Assembly (NCBI GenBank): GCA_038114465.1
Contig: JAYNQW010000003.1
Span: forward strand, 203,342-267,341
Source: CALINB01 sp938045325
Lineage (GTDB): Bacteria > Pseudomonadota > Alphaproteobacteria > Rhodospirillales > CALINB01
Length of the DNA stretch: 64,000 nt
Direction of reading: 5' to 3'
Shown here: positions 18,282-26,991 of the stretch, piece by piece
How the letters are laid out: each line of letters starts with the position of its first letter
How positions within the stretch are numbered: position 1 is the first letter of the stretch
Translations under genes and position numbers: made by a program
The notes under the pieces: generated by a model
Databases searched by the model: none
The model's input: only the letters and a program-made list of their open reading frames with translations
Told to the model about the DNA's origin: nothing

Positions 18282-19244
18282 CTACACAGTGGTATTTTCG
18301 GTAATCACCCGGACCGGTTCGCCGTCGAGCCAAGCCTGAATATTTTCAACGGCCTGCCCATAGCAGAATTTATAATTTTCTTCCGTCACATAACCTGTGT
18401 GCCCGGTCAGCACGACATTATCGAGCTTGCGGATAGGGTGATCGGCTGGTAACGGCTCTATATCGAACACATCCAATCCCGCGCCGGCGATTTTGTTGTT
18501 CTTAAGGACATCGAGAAGTGCAGCTTCATCGACCAACGGCCCCCGGGCCATATTGACCAAATAGGCCGTTGGCTTCATGAGCGATAACTCGCGCGCGCCA
18601 ATAATGCCTTTTGTGCGGTCGCTTAACTTTACATGCAGCGATAAAACATCGGACTCCTTCATCAACATATCGAGACCGACATACTCCACGCCCTTTTCTT
18701 CACACATCTCCGGCGTAAGATTCTCGCTCCATGCAATGACCCGCATGCCGAACGCCAGCCCGACCTTAGCGACCCGGCCGCCTAATTTACCAAGACCGAG
18801 AATGCCGAGGGTTTTTCTGAATAGAGAGTTGCTCCATCCGCCTTGCCAGCCGCCGGCATGCATCACGCGGTCTTCACGTGAAGTCTTGCGCGTCACAGCC
18901 ATGATAAGCGCCCAGGCATGCTCGCTAGCCGCTGAAATCATCCCCGTGCCGCTGACGACAACGCCGTTGGCCCGGGCGGCCTCAACATCAATCGCCGGAT
19001 TGTCCATTTTCATTGAAATTAATAATTTCAAATTTGGAAGCTTATCGAAAAGAGAGGATGGGAACTGCATGCGTTCGCTCATGGCGACAAGCACCTCGAA
19101 ATCCTGCAATGCCTCGGCAGCCTTATCCTCGTCCCTTAAATGCTCGGTAAAGACTTGGATGGAACATTCAGGGTTCAGTGAAGACCAATCGGCGCAGTCG
19201 AGGGCGGCGTTAAAATAATCGTCGAGAATGGCAATTCGATGCAT
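18282..19244 (-). CDS. D-2-hydroxyacid dehydrogenase family protein
   Basis: 320 residues of the D-isomer-specific 2-hydroxyacid dehydrogenase family, which interconverts 2-hydroxy acids and 2-oxo acids with NAD(P)H. The Rossmann motif is GILGLGKLGGRVAK, followed by the catalytic Arg (VNMARGPLVDE), Glu (FDIEPLP) and His (LTGHTGYVTEE). It lies tail to tail with the chemoreceptor with only 11 bases between the stops. The region upstream (about 330 bases) contains only a gene remnant. Confidence 0.88.
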   Translation of the reverse strand: MHRIAILDDYFNAALDCADWSSLNPECSIQVFTEHLRDEDKAAEALQDFEVLVAMSERMQFPSSLFDKLPNLKLLISMKMDNPAIDVEAARANGVVVSGTGMISAASEHAWALIMAVTRKTSREDRVMHAGGWQGGWSNSLFRKTLGILGLGKLGGRVAKVGLAFGMRVIAWSENLTPEMCEEKGVEYVGLDMLMKESDVLSLHVKLSDRTKGIIGARELSLMKPTAYLVNMARGPLVDEAALLDVLKNNKIAGAGLDVFDIEPLPADHPIRKLDNVVLTGHTGYVTEENYKFCYGQAVENIQAWLDGEPVRVITENTTV

Positions 19245-19330
19245 TGTGAACAGAAGCTCCCACTAAGAAACCGGCATTATCAGCCGGCATCTTAATCGAG
19301 CGACTTTGATAAAGGTATTGCGTATTTAAA

Positions 19331-19480
19331 TTAACTGGCCGCTTTTTTCAGGCCCTTGATGCCCTCGCAACCTAATGCATTAAACGGCAACCGGGATACG
19401 GAACCTTTGGACATGGCTTTTGCCCCAGAGGCCACGCGAACCGATTTAATAAGATGCCGCCCAAGCGCTTGATGAAGCAG
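19331..19480 (-). pseudogene. C-terminal remnant of a second copy of the neighbouring secreted protein
   Basis: Reading this strand gives about 49 residues including LHQALGRHLIKSVRV and SRLPFNALGCEGIKGLKK followed by a stop. They align throughout with the last 45 residues of the intact gene just upstream (NQALGGDLVKSVHI and SRLPFNASGCTGIKNL). The frame continues for a few residues without a credible start or signal peptide, so this is a tandem duplicate reduced to its 3' end. The remainder of the 19245-19578 interval shows nothing else. Confidence 0.7.
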
Positions 19481-19578
19481 TAACACCAAATACGATAACA
19501 AGAATGGCAGATAATTTTTTGAAGTTTAAGAGAGATAATGTCTTAAGCCATTGATTTGATTACTACTAATGCAGGCCT

Positions 19579-20064
19579 TTATTTAATCAAATTCTTGATG
19601 CCGGTACAACCGGAAGCGTTAAACGGCAGGCGGGACGATGACCCTTTCCTCACCGTGCGGGCCCCGAGTTCGATGTGCACGGACTTAACGAGATCGCCCC
19701 CCAGGGCCTGGTTAATCGGCTTTAACCATTGCTTGGAAACGCCCGTAAGGTCGACCGATTTACCGTTATATTTAAGCGGAGACTGGTATAACTGCGCCTG
19801 GATCGCATCCATGACCCGGGGCTGATAACTGCAAATCAACCCAATCTTTTCTTTGATGAACGCCTCTAGAAAAACCGTGATCGGCACCATACGCCCATGG
19901 CGACTGGTCGTGGGGGCGGGAAAGGAACGCAATTGCACGTGAGTCGGCAGCGAATATTTTTCCCGCAAGCTTTCCTCCTTCTTGGCCGCCGCCGCGGGAG
20001 AAAAGGCTAAATACACGCTTGAGACAATCGCAAGCGACGCGAATAATTTCATAAATTTCATCAA
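19579..20064 (-). CDS. Secreted protein with FliL-like flavour, unknown function
   Basis: 161 residues with a clear signal peptide (MMKFMKLFASLAIVSSVYLA, cleavage after the Ala-rich segment). The mature part has HGRMVPITVFLEAF, a helix ending PRVMDAIQAQLY, then WLKPINQALGGDLVKSVHIEL. This order (strand, long helix, closing strand) recalls proteins related to flagellar FliL, but similarity is weak and no flagellar genes are nearby. One Cys occurs in GLICSYQP and one near the end. A degraded duplicate lies immediately downstream. Confidence 0.6.
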   Translation of the reverse strand: MMKFMKLFASLAIVSSVYLAFSPAAAAKKEESLREKYSLPTHVQLRSFPAPTTSRHGRMVPITVFLEAFIKEKIGLICSYQPRVMDAIQAQLYQSPLKYNGKSVDLTGVSKQWLKPINQALGGDLVKSVHIELGARTVRKGSSSRLPFNASGCTGIKNLIK

Positions 20065-20173
20065 TTTATGTCCTGCCGTCTTCGAACCCTATTAAAATAA
20101 AGAATTACGGCTTGCCTGTATACGTTTTGTATATAAATGCCTGTCACTATAGATGTTCAAATAATTTTGACAT

Positions 20174-21166
20174 ATGGGGTCTAATATTCGCACAGCACTC
20201 GTGACCATTGCGATTGGCGATCATCACCAACGGGAGTTCGAGACGTACGCCCTGCCCTCACTGCGCGCGTATGCTCAAAAACATGATTACGAACTGATTG
20301 CCATTACCAAGCCGTTTGCGCCGATCGACCCTAACAGCAGCAAAACCATTCACTGGCATAAAATATTGCTGGGCCAGGTTCCCGCGATTAAAGCGTTCGA
20401 CCGGGTTATTTGGATCGACACGGATATTGTTATCAATTCGCGCCTCGCGCCCGATATCACCGAGGATGTGCCGGTTGAAAAGATCGGCATCGTCGAGCTG
20501 TCCGACAATCCGCAAATCGAAGCGGCGACGGAAACCTTAAACACGCTCTATAACATAGTTTTGCGCGAGCACTTCGATGATGTGCATGAATTCGTCAAGC
20601 CGGATGTAAAGATTAAAGATCAATATAAGCGTGCAGACTTAACGCCGACGCCTGATAAATTTTGCAACACGGGCGTTTTTGTTTTTTCACCGAAGCATCA
20701 CAATGAATTTTTTGCGCAAACATTTCTGAAATACGATAAAAACTTCGATGATTTTGAAAACACGCCGTTAAGCTTTGAGATCTTCTCGAACAATCTCAAT
20801 CATGGAATTGACCCGCGCTTTAACACGCTGTGGTCTGATGAGCTTTCATTGAAATATCCGTTCCTAGCCCGGCGGGATATTCTCGAAGACTTTTATTATC
20901 GCGTGAAAAACAACAAATCCATTAATGAAGGGTTGTACGCGCAATGGTACACATGGTGTACGAATGCAAGCTTTCAAAGCGCCTATTTTCTTCATTTCTC
21001 CGGCGGGCGGAATAATCCCCTCACCAAGGTTCCGATGCGGTATGTCAAAACCGATGCCGAGAATGTCTTCGGCGCGACCTTTCCAGAATACTACGGCGAT
21101 ATTCTAAACGCCAAGCCAACCCAACACGGCAGTCCGTTCAGCCACCGTAAGATTGACGACGAATAG
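20174..21166 (+). CDS. Putative glycosyltransferase (GT8-like, DxD motif)
   Basis: 330 residues. An N-terminal nucleotide-sugar-binding pattern TALVTIAIGDHHQREFETYALPSL leads to a metal-binding DxD in VIWIDTDIVIN, as in the GT8/GT-A group. The C-terminal half is poorly conserved. A methyltransferase gene overlaps its end, which suggests that both modify the same surface glycan. No other polysaccharide genes are close. Confidence 0.7.
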   Translation: MGSNIRTALVTIAIGDHHQREFETYALPSLRAYAQKHDYELIAITKPFAPIDPNSSKTIHWHKILLGQVPAIKAFDRVIWIDTDIVINSRLAPDITEDVPVEKIGIVELSDNPQIEAATETLNTLYNIVLREHFDDVHEFVKPDVKIKDQYKRADLTPTPDKFCNTGVFVFSPKHHNEFFAQTFLKYDKNFDDFENTPLSFEIFSNNLNHGIDPRFNTLWSDELSLKYPFLARRDILEDFYYRVKNNKSINEGLYAQWYTWCTNASFQSAYFLHFSGGRNNPLTKVPMRYVKTDAENVFGATFPEYYGDILNAKPTQHGSPFSHRKIDDE

Positions 21167-21179
21167 CAGGTCCTTTGAT

Positions 21180-21899
21180 ATGTATTTATTCCATTCAACC
21201 CGGGAAATGCTGATCGAGTTTCTACCGAAGAACGGCCATCTCGCCGAGATTGGCACTGCAGAAGGCGATTTCGCGGACCACATCCTCAAAACGGCGCAGC
21301 CATCACACCTTCATTTGATCGATCCGTGGGAACACCAAGCGGTCGATCAATACAAGACAGATTCCAACAATGTGACCCAAGAAGAGGCCAATCGCCGGTA
21401 TGAAAGCGTCTGCAATCGATTCAAAGACGAAACCGATAAAGGCGTTGTTACAATTCACCGGAATTATTCGACCGAAGCCGTGAAATATTTTGGTGATCAG
21501 CAATTCGATTGGATTTATGTCGACGGTATGCATACCGAACAAGCCGTCGCCGAGGACCTGCGGTGCTTTGCGCCGAAAGTGAAACCTGGCGGCTTTATCT
21601 GCGGGCATGACTACACCAACCATGCCGCCGCCCAGCGCATGAAATTCGGCGTCATCGAGGCCGTGAACACTTTTGTGCGGGAAACGTCCTTTGAGTTTAT
21701 CGCCTTAACGCTAGAGCCATTCCCGACTTATGTGCTGAGTGCTGAGCCGAATTCTGCGCTATGCCAGGAATTTCTCACCTACGCGACCCACGGGCTCGAC
21801 ATCGCGCTGGCCATTGATGGTTTTGAAGATAAAAACTTCAGCCAAACCATGGCCGAATTTTCCGACGGCAAGCGGAAATTAATTTCCAAGCTTAGCTAA
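21180..21899 (+). CDS. Class I SAM-dependent methyltransferase (Methyltransf_24 type)
   Basis: 239 residues. The SAM-binding motif I is AEIGTAEGDFADHI, the acidic end of strand 2 is HLIDPWE, and the later motif WIYVDGMHTEQAV plus PGGFICGHDY is typical of Methyltransf_24 proteins acting on sugars or small molecules. The ATG chosen is nine codons into the open frame; the upstream Met would overlap the glycosyltransferase by 14 bases and is possible. Its end overlaps the convergent LLM gene by eight bases. Confidence 0.8.
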   Translation: MYLFHSTREMLIEFLPKNGHLAEIGTAEGDFADHILKTAQPSHLHLIDPWEHQAVDQYKTDSNNVTQEEANRRYESVCNRFKDETDKGVVTIHRNYSTEAVKYFGDQQFDWIYVDGMHTEQAVAEDLRCFAPKVKPGGFICGHDYTNHAAAQRMKFGVIEAVNTFVRETSFEFIALTLEPFPTYVLSAEPNSALCQEFLTYATHGLDIALAIDGFEDKNFSQTMAEFSDGKRKLISKLS

Positions 21900-22899
21900 C
21901 GAGCTCAAATTCTTTCGCCAACAACTTATAAGACTGGCGCCGGGCTTTCGGATCGTGAGTCCAAGTCAAGATCACCAACTCGTCAATTCCAAGGCTTTCT
22001 GCGATCTCTCGCAAGCGCCCGGCAACATGATCGGGTGTGCCGACCAGTGCACGGTCGCAAAATTTTTGCAACCGGCCCAATTCCGATTGATACAACGGAT
22101 CGGCAGCGGCATCGTCGGGGGCTTCCAGCCCTTGAAAGATGCCGCGATCACGGCGAGCCCGCCATAAAATACGCGATTGGAACAAATGACGCGCTTCTTC
22201 TTCCGTATCCGCCGCCAACGCCCAGACGCAAATGTTGACCTCCGGCTCCGGATGACGTTCACTCGGCCGGTAATTATCCCGGTAAACCTTTAACGCCTCT
22301 TCTGTGCCGCGGCCATCGGTAATGAAATAAGCAAAACAATACGGCATGCCTAAATAGGCGGCGAGTTCGGCCCCGAAATTAGAAGAACCCAACATCCAAA
22401 CTTCCGGCGCCGTAGTCGTTTGCGGATGGGCGCGGATGTCAGCATAGGGATGGCCGTCAATTAACGGCTCGCCGTGCACCCAAGCGATCAAATCGCGCAC
22501 ATTGGCGGGAAAATGTTCCGCATCCAACGGCGCATTCGGATTTAATGCATAAGCCGTTTTACCGTCTGATCCCGGCGCGCGACCCAAGCCAAGGTCGATC
22601 CGGCCCGGCGCAAGCGCTTCCAACACCCGAAACTGCTCGGCGACTTTTAACGGTGCATAATGGGGCAGCATAATGCCGGCACTGCCGATACGAATGCGCT
22701 CCGTACGCATGGCCACGGCCGCCATTAATATTTCCGGTGCGGTGCCGACGATGGTGCCGTGATTGTGATGCTCGGCAAGCCAAAACCGGTGATAGCCAAG
22801 GCCCTCACAAATCGGTGCCAGATCAATAGCCTGACGGATCGAATCCTCATGCGGCCGTCCTGCAATAGCGATGCATTGCTCAAGTACTGATAACTTCAA
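21892..22899 (-). CDS. LLM-class flavin-dependent oxidoreductase
   Basis: 335 residues of the bacterial luciferase-like monooxygenase superfamily in its MsnO8-like form: AEHHNHGTIVGTAPEILMAA, RIRIGSAGIMLPHYAPLKVAEQFRVLE, and GRIDLGLGRAPGSD, which bind FMN(H2). These enzymes oxidise small organic substrates using reduced flavin. A GST gene lies two bases upstream on the same strand and is probably co-transcribed. It is only distantly related to the LLM protein at 29.4 kb. Confidence 0.87.
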   Translation of the reverse strand: MKLSVLEQCIAIAGRPHEDSIRQAIDLAPICEGLGYHRFWLAEHHNHGTIVGTAPEILMAAVAMRTERIRIGSAGIMLPHYAPLKVAEQFRVLEALAPGRIDLGLGRAPGSDGKTAYALNPNAPLDAEHFPANVRDLIAWVHGEPLIDGHPYADIRAHPQTTTAPEVWMLGSSNFGAELAAYLGMPYCFAYFITDGRGTEEALKVYRDNYRPSERHPEPEVNICVWALAADTEEEARHLFQSRILWRARRDRGIFQGLEAPDDAAADPLYQSELGRLQKFCDRALVGTPDHVAGRLREIAESLGIDELVILTWTHDPKARRQSYKLLAKEFELVS

Positions 22900-22901
22900 G
22901 A

Positions 22902-23513
22902 TTATTCGTCCGGGTGGGGTGCTGCGGTAAAGGCTGGCGTGGCGGCGGAGAACTCATCGAACCAGGGAACCAAGCCGGCATGCTTTGAGCGCCAATCGTA
23001 TTGTTTACGATGGTCCATATACCCGAGTGAGCAGGCAAGCCCGATATTGGCAATCGATGTTGGCAAAATATCCAACGGATTATCCTGAAACCAATTTAAA
23101 GCGCGCTCAATTTTGCCCCGTTGATGATCGAGGGCGCCTTCATGCGGCTCCCGGTCCGGCCGGTATCTTTTTTCATAAACCAATAGGATTGAAGCCTCCA
23201 TCACACCATCGCACAGCGCTGCAAGGCTCAGCGTTTTAAAACGAGCTTCCGTCTCCAGCGGGATAATTTTACCGCCGCCGGCGAGGGAATCGAGATACTC
23301 CACGATCACCCGGCTATCAATAATAACGTTGCCGTTTTCCAGCACCAACGCAGGCAGTTTTCCTAACGGATTTTGCTGACGCAGGGTATCGTTCGGGTCC
23401 TGGGTCGATGCCGGTTCAACGACGACTTTGTCCTCCAGGTTCAAGTGCTTGATCGCGACCCGGCACTTGCGGGCAAACGGTGATGATTCAGAAGAGCGAA
23501 GCTTGGCTGGCAT
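22902..23513 (-). CDS. Glutathione S-transferase family protein
   Basis: 203 residues with an N-terminal thioredoxin-fold glutathione site (SSESSPFARKCRVAIKHLNL, NPLGKLPALVL, DSRVIVEYLD) and an all-helical C-terminal domain. The Ser-Pro-Phe region where the catalytic residue sits matches the group found with detoxification genes. It heads a two-gene unit with the LLM oxidoreductase. The divergent methyltransferase begins 95 bases away. Confidence 0.87.
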   Translation of the reverse strand: MPAKLRSSESSPFARKCRVAIKHLNLEDKVVVEPASTQDPNDTLRQQNPLGKLPALVLENGNVIIDSRVIVEYLDSLAGGGKIIPLETEARFKTLSLAALCDGVMEASILLVYEKRYRPDREPHEGALDHQRGKIERALNWFQDNPLDILPTSIANIGLACSLGYMDHRKQYDWRSKHAGLVPWFDEFSAATPAFTAAPHPDE

Positions 23514-23608
23514 GGATTCCTCCCGAAAGTAATGATGGGGCGCACCTTACACGCGCGACCCTGGCCCGACAATATCCCCGTGTTCGCGATTTATGCTATA
23601 CATTGTCC

Positions 23609-24319
23609 ATGGCAAAAAAACGATCATTGGCCGACCCCGGCATCCGTTCTTTTTGGGACGCCCGCGTCGCTAACTGGGACGCAACACGTTACAGCGGCAA
23701 AAAAGATGCCATGTCGAAGCTACACGCGACGGCGCGCAACCCGGACGAGTCCATCCAGTTTCGAAATAAAATCGTCCTCGAACACCTTGCCCCGCATATC
23801 GAAAACAAACATATCGTCGAGTTTGGCTGCGGCACCGGCCGACTGGCATCCGCCCTGGTTGAACGCGGCGCGGCGAGCTATACCGGTTATGACTTCGCCG
23901 CCAATGCCATCATAATCGCCGAGCAACGAACCGCCGAACAAGGCCTGCAAGACCGGATCCGGTTTACCTGTGCTGAAGTCGGCGAGATGCGATCAATCGA
24001 AGCTGATTTCGTGTTTTCCATGGGCCTGCTGTCGTGGATTCCCCTTACAATGATCGATCATCTTTTCACCGTCACGCGCGATATGCATTTTCTTCATAAT
24101 TTTTCGGAAAAACGCTTGAGTTGGCGCCAAGCGGTCAAGTTTGTCCACTCACGCTTTATCTCGCCGGGCGAATTTCACCCCCGCTCACGCCCCTATGACG
24201 TCATAGCCGATATTCCAAAACGCCTCGGTTGGAAAACCGTTTATGACTTGCGGCACGCGAAACTTTACGACGCGATGTGCATCAGCTCGCTGCCATTTCC
24301 GGACAGCCTTAAGCAGTAA
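23609..24319 (+). CDS. Class I SAM-dependent methyltransferase
   Basis: 236 residues. Motif I is IVEFGCGTGRLASALV, then GYDFAANAIIIAEQR, and VFSMGLLSWIPL at motif IV. The frame is open 129 bases further upstream through the GST start region, but the chosen Met follows a normal spacing and begins the lysine-rich N-terminus MAKKRSLADPGIRSFW. Substrate unknown; the small hypothetical gene at 24.3 kb converges on it. Confidence 0.78.
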   Translation: MAKKRSLADPGIRSFWDARVANWDATRYSGKKDAMSKLHATARNPDESIQFRNKIVLEHLAPHIENKHIVEFGCGTGRLASALVERGAASYTGYDFAANAIIIAEQRTAEQGLQDRIRFTCAEVGEMRSIEADFVFSMGLLSWIPLTMIDHLFTVTRDMHFLHNFSEKRLSWRQAVKFVHSRFISPGEFHPRSRPYDVIADIPKRLGWKTVYDLRHAKLYDAMCISSLPFPDSLKQ

Positions 24320-24324
24320 TAATT

Positions 24325-24669
24325 TTAGTGATCGGACGGCGAGAAAAATTTATCGCCGAGGCCGGTGTCGTATTCCCGCCCTTCTTTTGTCAGCACGACA
24401 CAAACCAAGCCTTCGGCGCGGGCAAGACCTTTGCGTTCAAGCGCGGTCCAGACAGCGGGGTTGGAAAAGCCACTCGCATCTTTTGAAGAGACCGTATATG
24501 GGCCGACATGAACATGATTGCCGTGCGCGTGCGGCAGTTGCAGCAACGTCGCCTCGCCTGTTTCCGCATTGATTTCTGCCGAGCCCGGTTCATCTGCCAG
24601 CACCTGCGCCAACGCCAGAGTTCGTTGTTGCAATTTGTTAAGCTTGAGAGGATTCTTTTTCGGCGGCAT
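24325..24669 (-). CDS. Conserved hypothetical protein
   Basis: 114 residues, soluble, Lys/Pro-rich at the N-terminus, then LQQRTLALAQVLADEPGSA, a His-rich middle (LPHAHGNHVHVGPY) and a winged-helix-like end (ALERKGLARAEGLVCVVLTKEGREY). The three histidines in a short stretch could bind metal. The last part looks like a MarR- or archaeal-type helix-turn-helix wing, but I do not recognise the family. It lies 17 bases downstream of the CmcJ/NvfI gene on the same strand. Confidence 0.6.
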   Translation of the reverse strand: MPPKKNPLKLNKLQQRTLALAQVLADEPGSAEINAETGEATLLQLPHAHGNHVHVGPYTVSSKDASGFSNPAVWTALERKGLARAEGLVCVVLTKEGREYDTGLGDKFFSPSDH

Positions 24670-24686
24670 GGCGGGATATTTTTGCT

Positions 24687-25532
24687 CTAATCGAAAAACG
24701 CGAGTGCGCGGGCTTCTATACTTTCGCGCGGACGCGCATCGGGCGGCGAATTCGGATCGTCGAACGCGGAATGCGCGGTATAACGTGCCGGTGCGTCCGG
24801 ATCGGAGTCGAAAACCTTAAACATCAACGCCTCATCAGGTGTCATGTCCGGAAAGTAATACCATGTATGCCGGGGATCATAAGATATGTGATAGACGTAC
24901 GCGGTCCGGTGTTCATACCGGCGCGTGACCAATATGAAATTTTCCGGCGACAATGTTCGCGCATCCCCGATTGCCAACGGATCAGCCTCGACAGCGGCGC
25001 GAATGGGCCTCCAAACTTGAATAATCATGAAACGCTTCTTTAAGCGCGCTTCGGCCTCGTCGGGCGGCAGCAAGTCACGCACTCTTTGTGCACCGGATTC
25101 ATCGGTGTAATCGTTATGAACCCGTTTGACCGGCTTGCGGGACATTTTCTCCTCGCGCAACGCATCATCGGCGAGCCGGAATGTGTGATCGAAAACCATG
25201 ACCTTAGATGCTCCCGATTGCTCAAGGATAAGCTTTTTGACCTCCGGATAATAGATGCGCTTCACCACATCGGCATCGTAAAAATCCGTCACAGCAGGCA
25301 CATGATCGAGAAACGCGAAACCGTTCTGATCCAACGTAAAAGAGTCGCGTAATGGCCGGCCGTTTTGGATCGAAACGACACGTTCTTCATATTCGCCCGG
25401 TTGCGTGTGCTCTTCGCGGTCTTCAAAGATATCGTGAACCGGTTTCACGCCGTTATCGACGATATAATTCATCTTCGCGATTAAGGCACCGGAACCGTTT
25501 TCTGTCGTATCGATATCGGCAATGTCGGACAT
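24687..25532 (-). CDS. CmcJ/NvfI-family non-haem iron oxidoreductase
   Basis: 281 residues matching the CmcJ/NvfI group of 2-oxoglutarate-type oxidoreductases: MNYIVDNGVKPV, RDSFTLDQNGFAFLDH, FYDADVVKRIYYPEV, FDHTFRL, VHNDYTDESGAQRVRDL, IQVWRPI and the closing Arg/His-rich AHSAFDDPNSPPDARPRES. The His-x-Asp pair in VHNDYT and the His of TAHSAFDDP are candidate iron ligands. Relatives in fungi and bacteria take part in secondary-metabolite oxidation, but no biosynthetic cluster is present here. Confidence 0.82.
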   Translation of the reverse strand: MSDIADIDTTENGSGALIAKMNYIVDNGVKPVHDIFEDREEHTQPGEYEERVVSIQNGRPLRDSFTLDQNGFAFLDHVPAVTDFYDADVVKRIYYPEVKKLILEQSGASKVMVFDHTFRLADDALREEKMSRKPVKRVHNDYTDESGAQRVRDLLPPDEAEARLKKRFMIIQVWRPIRAAVEADPLAIGDARTLSPENFILVTRRYEHRTAYVYHISYDPRHTWYYFPDMTPDEALMFKVFDSDPDAPARYTAHSAFDDPNSPPDARPRESIEARALAFFD

Positions 25533-25623
25533 TCATTTACCAATTCTTCGGTTTGTTTGATTCGCCATCATCATATATCGTCCTCCCAATAAGCGCAAAA
25601 CGCCTCTCTCAGGTTGGATTTAC

Positions 25624-26076
25624 ATGGTTGAAATTTATATCGATGCCGATGCCTGCCCGGTCAAAGATGAAACCGTCCGGGTTGCCGATCGCCATGGTCT
25701 CAAAACATATATGGTGAGCGATGGCGGAATCCGGCCGAGTCCCAACCCTTTCGTGGAGCTCGTCATCGTCGCGCCAGGGGCCGATGCCGCCGATGATTGG
25801 ATCGCCGAACACATCGAAACCGCCGATATCTGCATCACCAACGATATCCCTCTTGCCGCCCGGTGCTTGGAACGTGGCGCTTACGCCCTCAAGCCGAATG
25901 GGGATGCTTTCAGCGAAAACAGTATCGGCATGGCGCTCGCTAACCGCGAACTCATGCAAGGATTGCGAGAAACCGGCGAAATCACCGGCGGTCCGCGCCC
26001 ATTTAGCAAAATCGACCGCTCGGCGTTTCTGGACAGGCTAGAAACGACTGTACAAGCAGCCCTCAGGCAGTCTTAA
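25624..26076 (+). CDS. YaiI/YqxD (DUF188) family protein
   Basis: 150 residues with the family signature IYIDADACPVKDE at the N-terminus, KTYMVSDGG, and DICITNDIPLAARCL, which match the PIN-like DUF188 fold. The clustered acids (Asp and Glu) could bind metal as in nucleases; the role is unproven. It is followed after 38 bases by the nitroreductase-like gene and may share its transcript. Confidence 0.88.
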   Translation: MVEIYIDADACPVKDETVRVADRHGLKTYMVSDGGIRPSPNPFVELVIVAPGADAADDWIAEHIETADICITNDIPLAARCLERGAYALKPNGDAFSENSIGMALANRELMQGLRETGEITGGPRPFSKIDRSAFLDRLETTVQAALRQS

Positions 26077-26114
26077 ATTAGGTAAATCAATACTTTCAAT
26101 GAAGAGGCAAATAC

Positions 26115-26762
26115 ATGGCCAATGCCGAGGATCAAGCGAAACAAGAAGCTGCCGCAAGGGTGAAGGACATCAAGAGTCGGCTCGCCGCACTTGATGATGA
26201 CGCCCTCGATTTAATGTTCCGCGAAGCACGGACATTTCGTGCCTGGCTTGATAAACCGGTCTCAGACGATCAACTCAAGGCACTGCACGATCTTTTCATT
26301 TTAGGCCCGACCTCGAACAACTGCCTGCCGGGCCGTGTGGTTTATGTCAAAAGCCCCGAGGCCAAAGAACGCCTCAAGCCGTGCCTGAACGAAGGGAATG
26401 TGCCGAAGGTAATGCCGGCCCCGGTAACGGCGATTATCGCCCATGATCTACATTTTTTCGACCGGCTCGAGGAATTTTCCGGTAAATCCGGCGAGCGTTT
26501 CGCTAAGGACGCGGAACTTGCGGAAACCACGGCGCTCCGTAACAGTTCCTTGCAAGGTGCCTATTTTATGCTCGCCGCGCGCGCCCTCGGTATGGATGCG
26601 GGTCCGATCTCGGGTTTCAAAAATGACCTTGTCGATAAAGAATTTTTTGCCGAATCGAATTTGAAATCCAACTTCCTCTGCAACATCGGTTATGGCGATC
26701 CGGATACCGTGCGCCCGCGCGGTACGCGCCCCTCGTTTAACAGTATTTCGGAGATCCTGTGA
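26115..26762 (+). CDS. Nitroreductase-fold oxidoreductase, RutE/HadB-type
   Basis: 215 residues of the nitroreductase superfamily in the malonic-semialdehyde-reductase group: FREARTFRAWLDKPVSDDQL, GPTSNNCLPGRVVYV (FMN-binding), and SSLQGAYFMLAARALGMDAGPISGF. In E. coli RutE belongs to uracil degradation, but no rut genes are nearby, so its substrate is open. A purine-rich stretch (GAAGAGG) lies nine bases before the ATG. The small membrane-protein gene begins three bases after its stop. Confidence 0.82.
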   Translation: MANAEDQAKQEAAARVKDIKSRLAALDDDALDLMFREARTFRAWLDKPVSDDQLKALHDLFILGPTSNNCLPGRVVYVKSPEAKERLKPCLNEGNVPKVMPAPVTAIIAHDLHFFDRLEEFSGKSGERFAKDAELAETTALRNSSLQGAYFMLAARALGMDAGPISGFKNDLVDKEFFAESNLKSNFLCNIGYGDPDTVRPRGTRPSFNSISEIL

Positions 26763-26765
26763 GCC

Positions 26766-26978
26766 ATGTTTTCCAGTCCCGGCACCAAAATTAAAAATTA
26801 TTTTACCTACGGTGGCATGTGCCTCGGTGCGGCGTTATGTTTCTATAAAGTCAGCATCGAAAGATCCATGCCGTTCGAGATCATGCCGATTATGACAGTC
26901 ATCTGTGTCTCAGCAGCCTTCGGTGCGGTCATCGGATTCGTCGTCCAGCGCATTAAGGACAACGAAGACAACAACTAG
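26766..26978 (+). CDS. Small membrane protein of unknown function
   Basis: 70 residues with two hydrophobic helices (FTYGGMCLGAALCFYKV and IMTVICVSAAFGAVIGFVV) and a charged end (RIKDNEDNN). The start follows the nitroreductase-like stop by three bases, so the two are coupled. No family is recognised. A GGGG run immediately after its stop serves the downstream TPR gene. Confidence 0.6.
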   Translation: MFSSPGTKIKNYFTYGGMCLGAALCFYKVSIERSMPFEIMPIMTVICVSAAFGAVIGFVVQRIKDNEDNN

Positions 26979-26991
26979 GGGCCGCACAACC

